Source: Leptolyngbya sp. FACHB-60 (GTDB lineage Bacteria; Cyanobacteriota; Cyanobacteriia; Phormidesmidales; Phormidesmidaceae). From it: a stretch of DNA of 64,000 bases. Location of the stretch: positions 1 through 64,000 of the forward strand of contig NZ_JACJOX010000058.1 of assembly GCF_014695775.1 (NCBI RefSeq), written 5' to 3'. Position numbers and translations under genes: made by a program. The notes under the pieces are model-generated. The model saw nothing but the letters and a program-made list of their open reading frames with translations, was not told the origin of the DNA and did no database searches. How positions within the stretch are numbered: position 1 is the first letter of the stretch; the number at the start of each line of letters is the position of its first letter. Positions 1 to 8,032 of the stretch are shown one piece after another.

Positions 1-51
1 CTGGATTCGCTCCCATTGGTCATCGCGCAGGGCATAGCGTCGGCTTGTCAT
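1..51 (-). CDS. IS5-like transposase, N-terminus only (cut by window edge)
   Basis: Reading leftwards from an ATG whose A is at 51, the frame is open to the edge and gives MTSRRYALRDDQWERIQ. A short basic start followed by L-x-D-x-Q-W-E-R-I is the typical opening of IS5/IS1031-type transposases. Only 17 codons are inside the window, so the catalytic DDE core cannot be checked. The element's end should lie in roughly 55-110, between this start and the cruF stop at 156, but no terminal inverted repeat can be paired because the other end is missing. The assignment rests on the motif alone. Confidence 0.55.
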   Translation of the reverse strand, partial: MTSRRYALRDDQWERIQ

Positions 52-155
52 TCCGCTGAGTCTTGCTTTAAGGACTACCCTTCAACCCTAACCTAATTGA
101 TGACACGCCCTAGGGGTTAAGTTCCAGAAATGAGGCAGAAATTAGAGTGCGCTAT

Positions 156-1076
156 TTAAGAACCCTTAGTCGCCGCTACCGAAGCTTCAATGACCTGGGT
201 GGACTCAACTAATGCACCTGACAGATCTTCTTGGGCGGTGGCACGCCAACAGAGCACCGCAGGCAAGGCTCCAGTCAAAATTCCCAAAGCGATGGGGACG
301 TAGAAGCCAGCAGCCAGACTCATCACCAGAGCAAAGCCGAAGTTGGCTAGGTATACGACTAGGGGGAGGGTAAGCTGCCCCTGGTCTAGCTCAGGAGAAA
401 ATTTAAAGATTCTCCACAGGCCTAGGGCTATACCGATGAACACGACTCCGGTGCCAAGCCAGCCTGCAAAATTCTGGTAGGGCATACCAAAAAACGCGCC
501 GGGTTCGTGCCAGTACCAGAAGGGCAGAGCGGTCTGGCTCATGGCCGGATCGAGCACAAAATCCCAAGAGGTGAGGAGTATAGACCCTAGAAACACGGCG
601 GCTAGCGATCGCGCCCAGTTATAGCGGCCGGCACCGCCCCCAGCGGCCAAACCGCTGCGAGCCAGCAAAAATGACGCCAGTCCCAGATAAAACCACGACA
701 GCGGAATGGTAAAGGGCACAAGACCGGCTACTTTGTAGCCCAACCCGTTGAGATAGCTGTAGTGGCCGAAGGGAAAACCAGTGCTGGTGCCCAGTAGCTC
801 ACTCGTGAGCGAAACGCCCACTGCTGCGATCGCAAACGTGATCAAGCTGCCCAGTCCTAGGGTGCGATAGGCATACAGGGCTACTGCCATAGTTCCCAGC
901 AAAATGTAGCCAACACCGCCCCCGGCCATGCTCCACCGGAAGAGGGTTGGCCCTGCCGGTAAGTACTCTAGGATGCCAGGGTGGGGCACCACCCACAGCA
1001 GCCCGGCCAGGCCAAAGACCATGGCGACAACGTGACCGTATAGGCAAAACCGCTCGATGGCTAAAAGATTTCTCAT
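156..1076 (-). CDS. cruF: CruF-type carotenoid 1',2'-hydratase
   Basis: A 306-residue polytopic membrane protein with about seven to eight hydrophobic segments spread over its length. It matches the carotenoid-biosynthesis (DUF422) family; conserved stretches include GFPFGHYSY near residue 101 and SWDFVLDPAM near residue 170. In cyanobacteria CruF hydrates the psi-end of gamma-carotene, a step towards myxol glycosides (myxoxanthophyll), in the thylakoid or plasma membrane. The usual partner cruG is not adjacent. The ATG at 1076 gives the family's usual N-terminus. The gene stands alone, facing the transposase remnant, with a 283-bp upstream region shared with the divergent GNAT gene. Confidence 0.8.
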   Translation of the reverse strand: MRNLLAIERFCLYGHVVAMVFGLAGLLWVVPHPGILEYLPAGPTLFRWSMAGGGVGYILLGTMAVALYAYRTLGLGSLITFAIAAVGVSLTSELLGTSTGFPFGHYSYLNGLGYKVAGLVPFTIPLSWFYLGLASFLLARSGLAAGGGAGRYNWARSLAAVFLGSILLTSWDFVLDPAMSQTALPFWYWHEPGAFFGMPYQNFAGWLGTGVVFIGIALGLWRIFKFSPELDQGQLTLPLVVYLANFGFALVMSLAAGFYVPIALGILTGALPAVLCWRATAQEDLSGALVESTQVIEASVAATKGS

Positions 1077-1359
1077 GGTTATTCCTAGATACCGCTGGTC
1101 GGGCTGTGTAGCTCGACCTTTAACCGTTCTTCATAGAGTGAGGGCTGAACAACAGCCATAGTTGCAATCGTCGCCTAAATCATAAGTTTTGTAAATGGTG
1201 AGTTTTGAAGCTTCCCTAACGCCGAATCCTTATTCTCCACAAAAGAAGCTCTACCTGTTTAGAAGCCAGCCGACGCAGCTCTCGCCTCGCCAAGGGGCGG
1301 TGTGGAAATCCGGAAAATCGGCTAGGATGACGGCATACAGGTCAGATCTTTGAGATCCT

Positions 1360-2586
1360 ATGGCACCTATGACGACCCCTGGCCATACCCTAACAGTAAG
1401 GCCGCTGCAATATCGCGATTTAGACGACCTAAAGCAGTGGCAGCCAGAGGATTTGGAAGCTGGCGGTGACCTTGACGCTGCCGAGGCTATTGTGACATGG
1501 CTAGATCATCAGCGCCGCTGGTATGGTCCCCTTAAAGTCTTAAGCTGGCTGCCCCGCTCTGTGCAGCAGCAAAGCCAGACTACCTTTGTAGCCGAGCGCC
1601 AGAAGAGTTTGGTGGGGTTTATTCAGGTGTCGCCGTTCAATCAAACTCGCAGCACTTGGCGGGTGGAGCAGGTGGTCATCAACCGTCGCGCGTTGGCCGA
1701 CACGGCGACCACTGGGTATGTAGCTGCCTCGGGCTATATGGATGTTGGCTCAAGGTTGCTGCGCCATTGCTTTGAAGTGCTTTGGGAAGCCAGAACCTGG
1801 ATGCTCGAAGTGGATGTCAACCACACCTCGGCCCTGGCGCTCTATCGCTTCAACGGGTTTCAGCCTCTAGCTCAAATGACCTATTGGGAAATGGCAGCCG
1901 AGCAGATTGAAACTCTGGCTCAGCGTGAGCCTGATTTGCCAAACCTGCTGCCAATTAGCAACGCCGATTCTCAGCTTTTGTATCAGCTGGACACAGCTTC
2001 CATGCCACCGCTGGTCCGTCAGGTGTTTGATCACCAAATTCAGGACTTTAAGACCGGGCTGTTGGGCAGTGTTACCGCCACTGCTGATCGCCTGGTCAAC
2101 CAGGTAGAAACCGTCAGCGCTTACGTGTTTGAGCAGCAGCGTAAAGCGGCGATCGGTCAATTTAAGCTAGCTATTTCCCGCGATGGACAGCAGCCCCACG
2201 AGGCCGGGTTAACGGTGCACCCGGCTTACACCTGGCTCTACCCCGAGCTGATGACGCAGATGGCCAAAATTTTGCAGCCCTTCCCGGCTCAGTCTCTACG
2301 GCTGACCTCCCTCGATTATCAACCCGAGCGAGAGGAGTGCTTTACTCAAATTCAAGCGACTCCTGAGTCCCACGCGCTGCTGATGTCGCGATCGGTGTGG
2401 CACAAAGTGCGCGAAGCTCGCCACCTTTCCCTGGAGGGGCTACAGCTATCGGATGTGTTAACAGGGCTACAGCCTGCGGGCAAGCCGGTGCCTGGGCGCA
2501 TGACCTGGTCGGCAGAGCGTTGGCAGGCTGTGCTGGGGCAAAAGCCAGATGCCGATGTCGATGCGCCTTCTGAAGGCGATCGCTGA
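1360..2586 (+). CDS. GNAT-family N-acetyltransferase, two-part protein
   Basis: A 408-residue soluble protein. Residues about 10-185 read as a GNAT fold: the stretch near residues 125-170 runs from a glycine-rich turn into a helix and ends in ALALYRFNGF, the usual last strand motif of acetyl-CoA-dependent acetyltransferases. The C-terminal half (about 200-380) may be a second, degenerate GNAT-like unit, as in other cyanobacterial proteins of this length. The substrate is unknown. ATG 1360 and ATG 1369 are both possible starts. The stop lies 14 nt before ruvX, so the two are probably co-transcribed. A possible -10 (TAGGAT, 1323-1328) lies upstream. Confidence 0.7.
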   Translation: MAPMTTPGHTLTVRPLQYRDLDDLKQWQPEDLEAGGDLDAAEAIVTWLDHQRRWYGPLKVLSWLPRSVQQQSQTTFVAERQKSLVGFIQVSPFNQTRSTWRVEQVVINRRALADTATTGYVAASGYMDVGSRLLRHCFEVLWEARTWMLEVDVNHTSALALYRFNGFQPLAQMTYWEMAAEQIETLAQREPDLPNLLPISNADSQLLYQLDTASMPPLVRQVFDHQIQDFKTGLLGSVTATADRLVNQVETVSAYVFEQQRKAAIGQFKLAISRDGQQPHEAGLTVHPAYTWLYPELMTQMAKILQPFPAQSLRLTSLDYQPEREECFTQIQATPESHALLMSRSVWHKVREARHLSLEGLQLSDVLTGLQPAGKPVPGRMTWSAERWQAVLGQKPDADVDAPSEGDR

Positions 2587-2600
2587 GGTTCTGCAAGGCT

Positions 2601-3026
2601 ATGGCGCTGGTTTCAGCCCTAGGGTTAGACATCGGTCGGCGGCGCATTGGAGTCGCGGGTTGCGATGGTACGGGCCTGATTGCCACTGGACTGACGACGC
2701 TACAGCGGCGATCGTTTCAAGACCTAGTGGCCGATGTACGGCACTTCGTCAAAGCTCGACAGGCTCAAGTGTTGGTGGTGGGGTTGCCCCTAACTATGGA
2801 CGGGGAAGAGGGTTCCCAGGCCCGCCAAGTGCGCAAGGTGGCTGAGGGCCTCAGTCAGGCCCTGGCGCTGCCTGTGGTCTATGTCGACGAGCGTCTGAGT
2901 TCTGTAGAGGCTGAACATCTGATGCGTGCCGCAGGTCATTCTGTAGCCCAGGAAAAGGCCCTGATTGACCGTAAAGCGGCTGCCATCATCCTGCAGCGCT
3001 GGCTAGATGAACGGCGCTCATCATAA
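2601..3026 (+). CDS. ruvX: Putative pre-16S rRNA nuclease / Holliday junction resolvase RuvX (YqgF)
   Basis: At 141 residues it has the normal length of the family. The RNase H-like fold is visible from GLDIGRRRIGVA (residues 8-19), with the first catalytic Asp, through the VVGLPLTMDGEEG strand-loop near residue 61 and YVDERLSS near residue 94, to the C-terminal DRKAAAIILQ helix carrying the last acidic residue. YqgF is needed for maturation of the 16S rRNA 5' end in E. coli and has been proposed as a resolvase. It sits 14 nt after the GNAT gene and just before the DUF3727 gene and mltG, a common bacterial ruvX-mltG neighbourhood. Confidence 0.9.
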   Translation: MALVSALGLDIGRRRIGVAGCDGTGLIATGLTTLQRRSFQDLVADVRHFVKARQAQVLVVGLPLTMDGEEGSQARQVRKVAEGLSQALALPVVYVDERLSSVEAEHLMRAAGHSVAQEKALIDRKAAAIILQRWLDERRSS

Positions 3027-3130
3027 TTCAGACGTAACCGAATGGGATATTCTGATAACACCGTTCAGTGTTCATACTGGGCTGCGGTGTTGACCCACTG
3101 CGCCCGGTTACCGAGAGAAGAGTAGCCTCC

Positions 3131-3694
3131 ATGGCGGATAACACCCAACCCATTGACGAGTCAGCCGTAGTTCTCACCGATGACGCCGGGCGGTTTTTGC
3201 CCTGTCAGGTGGAGCAGAGCTTTCAGCTCAACGATCGCGAATACCTGCTTTTGCTGCCCATTGATGCCCCCATCGAAATTTTTGTTTGGCAGCAAGACGA
3301 CAACGACGACGAGGTCTTAATGGATGTGGAAGAAGAGGAGATCGATCAAGTCTTTCTCACCGCTAAGGCCGTGCTGGCTGAGCAAAATTTGACCCTCCAG
3401 CGTACTGCTATTACCCTGACGGCATCGGGAGATGTTCCTGAGGCTGAGGAAGATAACTGCCTCACCCTGGAGCTAGATGACCTCGATGACGCCGGTAACC
3501 CCGTCACTGAAGAATTTCAGATTCTAGCGACCTGCTTTTACGACGACGAAGAATATACGCTGTGCACGCCCCTCGATCCGCTACTGATTTTTGCTCACCG
3601 CACTAGCGATGGCTCTCTAGAGGTGGTGACCCCGGAAGAATTTCAAACTATTCGCGGCGGGCTAGAGGAAAAACTGTTTGATCTATTAGAGTAG
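3131..3694 (+). CDS. DUF3727 (DUF1292-like) cyanobacterial protein
   Basis: A very acidic protein of about 187 residues with runs of Asp/Glu and two repeats of a small beta-rich unit (about residues 10-80 and 100-185). Each repeat has the DUF1292/DUF3727 pattern of an acidic 'LDDAGN' turn followed by FQ and YTL(C/L) strands. The function is unknown. The open frame extends to 3068, but the ATG at 3131 gives the conserved start and fits the family. It lies between ruvX and mltG on the same strand, 35 nt before mltG, an arrangement I recall from other cyanobacteria; a link to cell-wall or division control is only inferred from position. Confidence 0.75.
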   Translation: MADNTQPIDESAVVLTDDAGRFLPCQVEQSFQLNDREYLLLLPIDAPIEIFVWQQDDNDDEVLMDVEEEEIDQVFLTAKAVLAEQNLTLQRTAITLTASGDVPEAEEDNCLTLELDDLDDAGNPVTEEFQILATCFYDDEEYTLCTPLDPLLIFAHRTSDGSLEVVTPEEFQTIRGGLEEKLFDLLE

Positions 3695-3729
3695 GGACGT
3701 CCGTAACGGCGATTATCGATAGTGCAATC

Positions 3730-4791
3730 ATGGCTAAAGGTTCACGCTGGGTCCGGTGGAGTTTTTTAGGACTATTGGTGCCTCTGGCCGCAGGGGTGGC
3801 TGCCTGGCAGGGCTGGGCCTGGTGGAGCTGGGCCAATCAACCAGTCAGCGAAACTCCTGCCGAAACTGCGCCTCAAACGGTGCAAGTTCAAATTCCGCCG
3901 GGCACTCCAGGCCAGCAGATTGGCCAAGATCTAGAAGCGGCTGGTCTGATTCGCTCAGCTTTAGCCTGGAAGCTGTGGTCGCGCTGGCAAACCTGGCAAA
4001 ATGCCGAGGGTGGGTTTCAAGCGGGCACCTATGCCTTGAACCCAGCCGACTCGATGACCGCGATCGCCGATGTGATTCGCAGTGGTCAGGTGGTGCAATC
4101 CTCGTTCACGGTTCCTGAGGGTTGGAACCGTCGCCAAATGGCAACTTACTTTCAGGAAGAGGGGTTTTTCTCTGCCGATGCCTTTCTATCGGCCACCGAG
4201 CAAGTGTCAAAGGATGCATACCCCTGGCTGCCCGATGGTCTTCCCCACGTGGAAGGCTTTTTATTCCCCGATACCTATCAGCTTCCGGCTGAGGGGGTTA
4301 CCCCGGAGGCGGTGGTCAATGCGATGCTGAGCCGTTTTGAGACGGTAGCGCTACCAGTCTACCAACAGGCGACGACCGACTTAACGCTTTTGCAGTGGGC
4401 TACCTTGGCCAGCATCGTCGAGAAAGAAGCCGTGATTGCCGGTGAGCGCGGCACCATTGCTGGGGTCTTTACCAACCGGCTCAAGCAGAATATGCCTCTA
4501 GGAGCCGATCCTACGGTTGAATACGGGTTGGGTATTGTACAAACTCCGGAGCAGCCCCTTACCTGGACTCAGGTGGGCACCCCTTCGCCCTACAACACCT
4601 ACATCAACCCAGGATTACCACCGACTCCGATCGCTAGCGCGGGTAAAGCCAGTTTAGAAGCGGCCCTAGCCCCCGAGTCTACCGATTATCTATTTTTTGT
4701 GGCTCGCTACGACGGAACCCACGTGTTTAGCCGCACGTTGACAGAGCACGAAGCCGCCCGCGACGCGATTCGCGCCACCATTGACAACTAG
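3730..4791 (+). CDS. mltG: Endolytic murein transglycosylase MltG
   Basis: A 353-residue protein with one N-terminal membrane helix (about residues 12-32) followed by a LysM-like segment and the YceG domain. The catalytic region ASIVEKEA with its Glu lies near residue 235, followed by FTNRLKQNMPLGADPTVEYG and the substrate loop SPYNTYINPGLPP. MltG cleaves nascent glycan strands and helps set their length and terminate synthesis. It follows the DUF3727 gene by 35 nt and is probably in the ruvX operon. The length and motif order are normal. Confidence 0.93.
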   Translation: MAKGSRWVRWSFLGLLVPLAAGVAAWQGWAWWSWANQPVSETPAETAPQTVQVQIPPGTPGQQIGQDLEAAGLIRSALAWKLWSRWQTWQNAEGGFQAGTYALNPADSMTAIADVIRSGQVVQSSFTVPEGWNRRQMATYFQEEGFFSADAFLSATEQVSKDAYPWLPDGLPHVEGFLFPDTYQLPAEGVTPEAVVNAMLSRFETVALPVYQQATTDLTLLQWATLASIVEKEAVIAGERGTIAGVFTNRLKQNMPLGADPTVEYGLGIVQTPEQPLTWTQVGTPSPYNTYINPGLPPTPIASAGKASLEAALAPESTDYLFFVARYDGTHVFSRTLTEHEAARDAIRATIDN

Positions 4792-4925
4792 CCCCAATTT
4801 GTTTGTGCTAGAGTCCTGCGCGCGATCGCCTTGGTTCAACCGCTGTAACTAGAGTGCTGCTGGCGTTTCAAGCAGCTCTAGGTCGTCGATCTAGACTATG
4901 CTACGTTTGGGGCTATGGTTTTTTT

Positions 4926-5435
4926 ATGTCGTTTTCTCGCCTGCTGCAACCTGATCTAGTGCTGGACGGCAACGTCTTGGCGATTTCCCCTGAGCTGCTG
5001 GCTCAGCACAATCTGAAGGGTCTAATTCTGGATGTGGACGATACCCTAGTGCCTCTGCGTCAGGCTGAAACTAACCCTGACCTAGCCCACTGGATGCATC
5101 AGATGAAGGCCATTGCAACGGTATGGCTCGTGAGCAACAACGTCAATGCTCACCGCATTAGTCGCATTGCCGCGTTGTTTGATGTGCCTTACCTGACTAG
5201 TGCCGGCAAGCCCTCAGGACGCAAGCTAAAGCTGGCTTTGGCGGCTATGGATCTTCCAGTAGATCAGGTGGCAATGGTGGGCGATCGCTTATTTACTGAT
5301 GTTTTAGCTGGTAACCGAGTGGGTTTGTTTACCATTTTGGTCAACCCTATGCCTGGGCTTAACCAGGTGGCGCGCACTTCGCCTTTAAGGACGCTTGAGG
5401 TCATGATCTCCCAATATTTTGGGGTTACGCTTTAA
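4926..5435 (+). CDS. YqeG-family HAD-IIIA phosphatase
   Basis: About 169 residues from the ATG at 4926, which gives the family N-terminus (MSFSRLLQPDLVL); the longer frame from 4854 has no support. HAD motif I is GLILDVDDTLVPL with the nucleophilic Asp, motif II is WLVSNN, and motif III/IV are the Lys-containing GKPSGRKLK segment and MVGDRLFTDV. YqeG relatives are small-molecule phosphatases, and plant and cyanobacterial members have been linked to phosphatidylglycerol-phosphate dephosphorylation. That role is not visible from the sequence alone. It stands 134 nt after mltG and is followed by an AT-rich gap with a hairpin terminator. Confidence 0.8.
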   Translation: MSFSRLLQPDLVLDGNVLAISPELLAQHNLKGLILDVDDTLVPLRQAETNPDLAHWMHQMKAIATVWLVSNNVNAHRISRIAALFDVPYLTSAGKPSGRKLKLALAAMDLPVDQVAMVGDRLFTDVLAGNRVGLFTILVNPMPGLNQVARTSPLRTLEVMISQYFGVTL

Positions 5436-5775
5436 AATTAGTGGCCCAAACACTGGTTTAATATAGGCGAAGAACGTTTACGAAACGCAATCTTTTAGGC
5501 GAGAAACTTCGTAGGGCTAAATATAAAGAAAACATTAGAGTTAAGTTGAAACCTTAGGGCGGCTGCGATAGTAGTAATACATAAACAGGGGCCGGTTTTA
5601 TATAGGCTCTTAAATTTAATAAGCCATTTTTGGGTGTCGACTTTCGGGTTGGCACCCAAAGTTTTTTGGGGACTTCACTGTTCATATAAGGTTGCTCTTT
5701 GACTAACGCGACTATGTTCTACGTCTAGGTCGATTGTTATACTGCCAGGGCCATCTTTACCGACATTGCCTGCCC
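5436..5775 (+). other. AT-rich intergenic region, possible small RNA ending in a terminator
   Basis: This 340-nt gap is clearly more AT-rich than its flanks and has no convincing reading frame before the proB start. A promoter-like TTTAATATAG lies near 5457. The stretch ends in a hairpin at 5629-5660 followed by a T-run, about 190 nt after the yqeG stop. This could be a long 3' UTR of yqeG or a separate small RNA. It does not match any small RNA that I can recognise. Confidence 0.3.
5629..5667 (+). terminator. Rho-independent terminator before proB
   Basis: TTTGGGTG (5629-5636) pairs perfectly with CACCCAAA (5653-5660). The 16-nt loop can pair further through G-U pairs, and a GTTTTTT run follows. 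It separates yqeG from proB. Confidence 0.7.
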
Positions 5776-6924
5776 GTGAGCTCAGTTCAAACCTTAGTAG
5801 TCAAAATCGGTACCTCCAGCCTGACTGGCACTAGCACGGGTCAGTTTGCCCTCTCTACCCTGGCTGCCCTGGTGGAAACCCTCTGCACTCTGCGTCAGCA
5901 AGGGCACCAGGTCGTTTTAGTATCCTCAGGGGCCGTCGGCATTGGCTGCCGCCGCCTCAACCTGGCTGAGCGCCCCAAAACTCTGGCGATGAAGCAAGCC
6001 GTAGCGGCGGTGGGGCAAGGACGCCTGATGCGCATCTACGACGACCTGTTTTCAGCCCTAAACCAGCCCATTGCCCAGGTACTGCTGACCCGCAGCGATC
6101 TGGCTCAGCGATCGCGCTATGTCAACAGCTACCGCACCTTTCGTCAGCTGTTGCAGATGGGCGTAATTCCTATCGTCAACGAGAACGACACCGTTGCCGT
6201 GGAAGAACTCAAGTTTGGCGATAATGACACCCTCTCGGCTTTAGTCGCCAGTCTGATTGGTGCTCAGTGGCTGTTTCTACTTACCGATGTCGATCGCCTG
6301 TATTCTGCTGATCCCCGGTCTAACCCCGAAGCTCAGCCGATTATTGCGATCGATCGGTTGGCAGACATTCAGGCGCTCAAAGCTGTGGCGGGTGGTCAGG
6401 GATCGGCCTGGGGGACAGGCGGTATGCTAACTAAGCTAGAAGCTGCTCAAATCGCTACTACGGCGGGGGTGCGCACCGTCATTACCGATGGTCGTCAGCC
6501 CCAAAATGTGATTAAGGCGATCGCGGGAGAGGCGGTGGGTACACAATTTGCCCCATCGCCCCGCCCCAGTCGTGCCCGTAAGCGCTGGATTGCCGCCGGT
6601 CTTGCTCCTTCGGGCCGCCTTTATTTGGATCAGGGTGCAACCCAGGCGATTTTGCAGGGGGGAAAGTCGCTCTTAGCGGCCGGCATTACCCGTTTAGAGG
6701 GAGATTTTGATGCCCAAGACGCCGTTGTTATCTGTTCTGTCAGCGGCGAAGATATTGCCAGAGGCATTACTAACTACAGTGCCCCAGACCTCACCCGAAT
6801 TCTGGGTCACCGGTCAGAAGATATTCCAGGCATCCTAGGCTATGCTGGGGCAGATACCGTCATCCATCGCGATAACCTGGTGATTGCTACAGATACTGAG
6901 GTTGACGAGGGCAGTGATCTGTAG
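5776..6924 (+). CDS. proB: Glutamate 5-kinase
   Basis: Catalyses ATP-dependent phosphorylation of glutamate, the first step of proline synthesis. The N-terminal amino-acid-kinase domain opens with LVVKIGTSSLTG and carries VLVSSGAVGIG, PIVNENDTVAVEE and FGDNDTLSALVA. A C-terminal PUA domain covers about residues 285-370. The frame is open from 5734, but GTG 5776 gives a normal N-terminus just before the kinase P-loop-like strand, with about 382 residues against about 367 in E. coli. proA is not adjacent; proC lies about 35 kb away in this window. Confidence 0.9.
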   Translation: MSSVQTLVVKIGTSSLTGTSTGQFALSTLAALVETLCTLRQQGHQVVLVSSGAVGIGCRRLNLAERPKTLAMKQAVAAVGQGRLMRIYDDLFSALNQPIAQVLLTRSDLAQRSRYVNSYRTFRQLLQMGVIPIVNENDTVAVEELKFGDNDTLSALVASLIGAQWLFLLTDVDRLYSADPRSNPEAQPIIAIDRLADIQALKAVAGGQGSAWGTGGMLTKLEAAQIATTAGVRTVITDGRQPQNVIKAIAGEAVGTQFAPSPRPSRARKRWIAAGLAPSGRLYLDQGATQAILQGGKSLLAAGITRLEGDFDAQDAVVICSVSGEDIARGITNYSAPDLTRILGHRSEDIPGILGYAGADTVIHRDNLVIATDTEVDEGSDL

Positions 6925-6935
6925 GGCTGTTTTTT

Positions 6936-7604
6936 CTAAAAAGCACCTTTGCGATCGAGCAATACGGTGACCGTTTTTAGAATGACTTGAAGATCGTACC
7001 AGGGCGACCAAATGGCCTGGTACTGCAAATCTAGATGCACAATTTCTTCAAAGTCTTTGATAGCTGAGCGGCCACTGACTTGCCACTGCCCTGTGATGCC
7101 AGGCTTAACGTCGAGTCGCCGCCAGTGGTGAGGGCTATAGCGAGAAACCTCATCGGCGGTGGGGGGGCGAGTGCCAACCAGACTCATATCGCCTTTGAGT
7201 ACATTCCAAAACTGTGGAAACTCGTCTAGGCTTGTTTTTCGCAAAACACGGCCAACTCGGGTGATGCGGGGATCGTTTTCGTTCTTGAAGATAAGCCCCT
7301 GGGCTTGGTTTGATACGGTTTGCTTGAGGGCATCAGCATTGGGCACCATGGAGCGAAATTTCCAGATGGTGAAAGGCTTACCCTTGAGACCGTAACGGGT
7401 TTGGGCGTAGAAAATAGGGCCGGGGCTATCTAGCCTAATGGCTAGGGCAACTGGCAGCGCTACCAAAACCAGTATGGCTAACCCTATCAGAGCGCCCAAA
7501 ATATCTATAGAACGCTTTATTAGACACCGAACCGACGGATGAGCAATAGATATAGAAGTCTCTGGAGAAGCACCTCCAGAGCTATCTGTATGAAGGGATA
7601 ACAT
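6936..7604 (-). CDS. Sugar transferase (undecaprenyl-phosphate glycosyl-1-phosphate transferase family)
   Basis: A 222-residue bacterial sugar-transferase-domain protein. One membrane segment (about residues 32-58) leads into the core with SPGPIFYAQTRYGLKGKPF, KFRSMVPNAD, KTSLDEFPQFWNVLKGDMS, VGTRPP and PGITGQWQVSGRS. These phosphoglycosyl transferases load the first sugar phosphate onto the lipid carrier for exopolysaccharide or O-antigen. It is the short monotopic form without the N-terminal multi-TM domain. It converges on proB with a 12-bp gap. The 428-bp upstream region holds a perfect CRP-type site (7755-7770), suggesting cAMP control. Confidence 0.87.
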   Translation of the reverse strand: MLSLHTDSSGGASPETSISIAHPSVRCLIKRSIDILGALIGLAILVLVALPVALAIRLDSPGPIFYAQTRYGLKGKPFTIWKFRSMVPNADALKQTVSNQAQGLIFKNENDPRITRVGRVLRKTSLDEFPQFWNVLKGDMSLVGTRPPTADEVSRYSPHHWRRLDVKPGITGQWQVSGRSAIKDFEEIVHLDLQYQAIWSPWYDLQVILKTVTVLLDRKGAF

Positions 7605-8032
7605 GGTAGACCCTGTTACAAAACACGTGTGCTGAGGTTTAAAAAATTTATACCAGTTTGACCGCAGATATGCTTAAAAGCCAAAAGACTTTGTGCTTTT
7701 TTTTACATAGATTCTGCTTTAACCGAAATCGTTCTGGAACCAAAGGGTAATTAGTGTGACCTTTGTCACAGTGTGATTACCGTATAAGTACATATGGGTT
7801 CATGTGCACACTATCAGTCTGAGAAAGGCAAGTCTGGCCGTAGAGAACACCCTTCGCAAAATCTTGCTGAAGCGATAACAGACATAAATTTTGTGTAAAG
7901 CTTTCGACTCAGTGATAGCTACCGCAGCCTATGCGAGCTAAAAAACACGCTTTAGATCGTGAGTCTGAAGAGATCAGATACTAAGATAAAGCCTACAGCC
8001 AGCTTGGGCACACCCGGAAAGGATTTGATTGC
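7605..8032. other. Divergent regulatory region, sugar transferase / HetZ-like
   Basis: 428 bp without a gene, AT-rich next to the sugar transferase, with an A-run near 7697-7708. It contains the CRP-type palindrome at 7755-7770 and a -10-like TATAAG at 7783-7788 reading rightwards. No small ORF is convincing. Confidence 0.5.
7755..7770. promoter_or_regulatory. Perfect CRP/SYCRP1-type binding site
   Basis: TGTGA-CCTTTG-TCACA is a full match to the TGTGAN6TCACA consensus recognised by E. coli CRP and by the cyanobacterial cAMP receptor SYCRP1. A further TGTGA half-site follows at 7772-7776. The site lies 151 bp before the sugar transferase start and about 260 bp before the HetZ-like start, so either or both could be targets. 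Confidence 0.65.
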
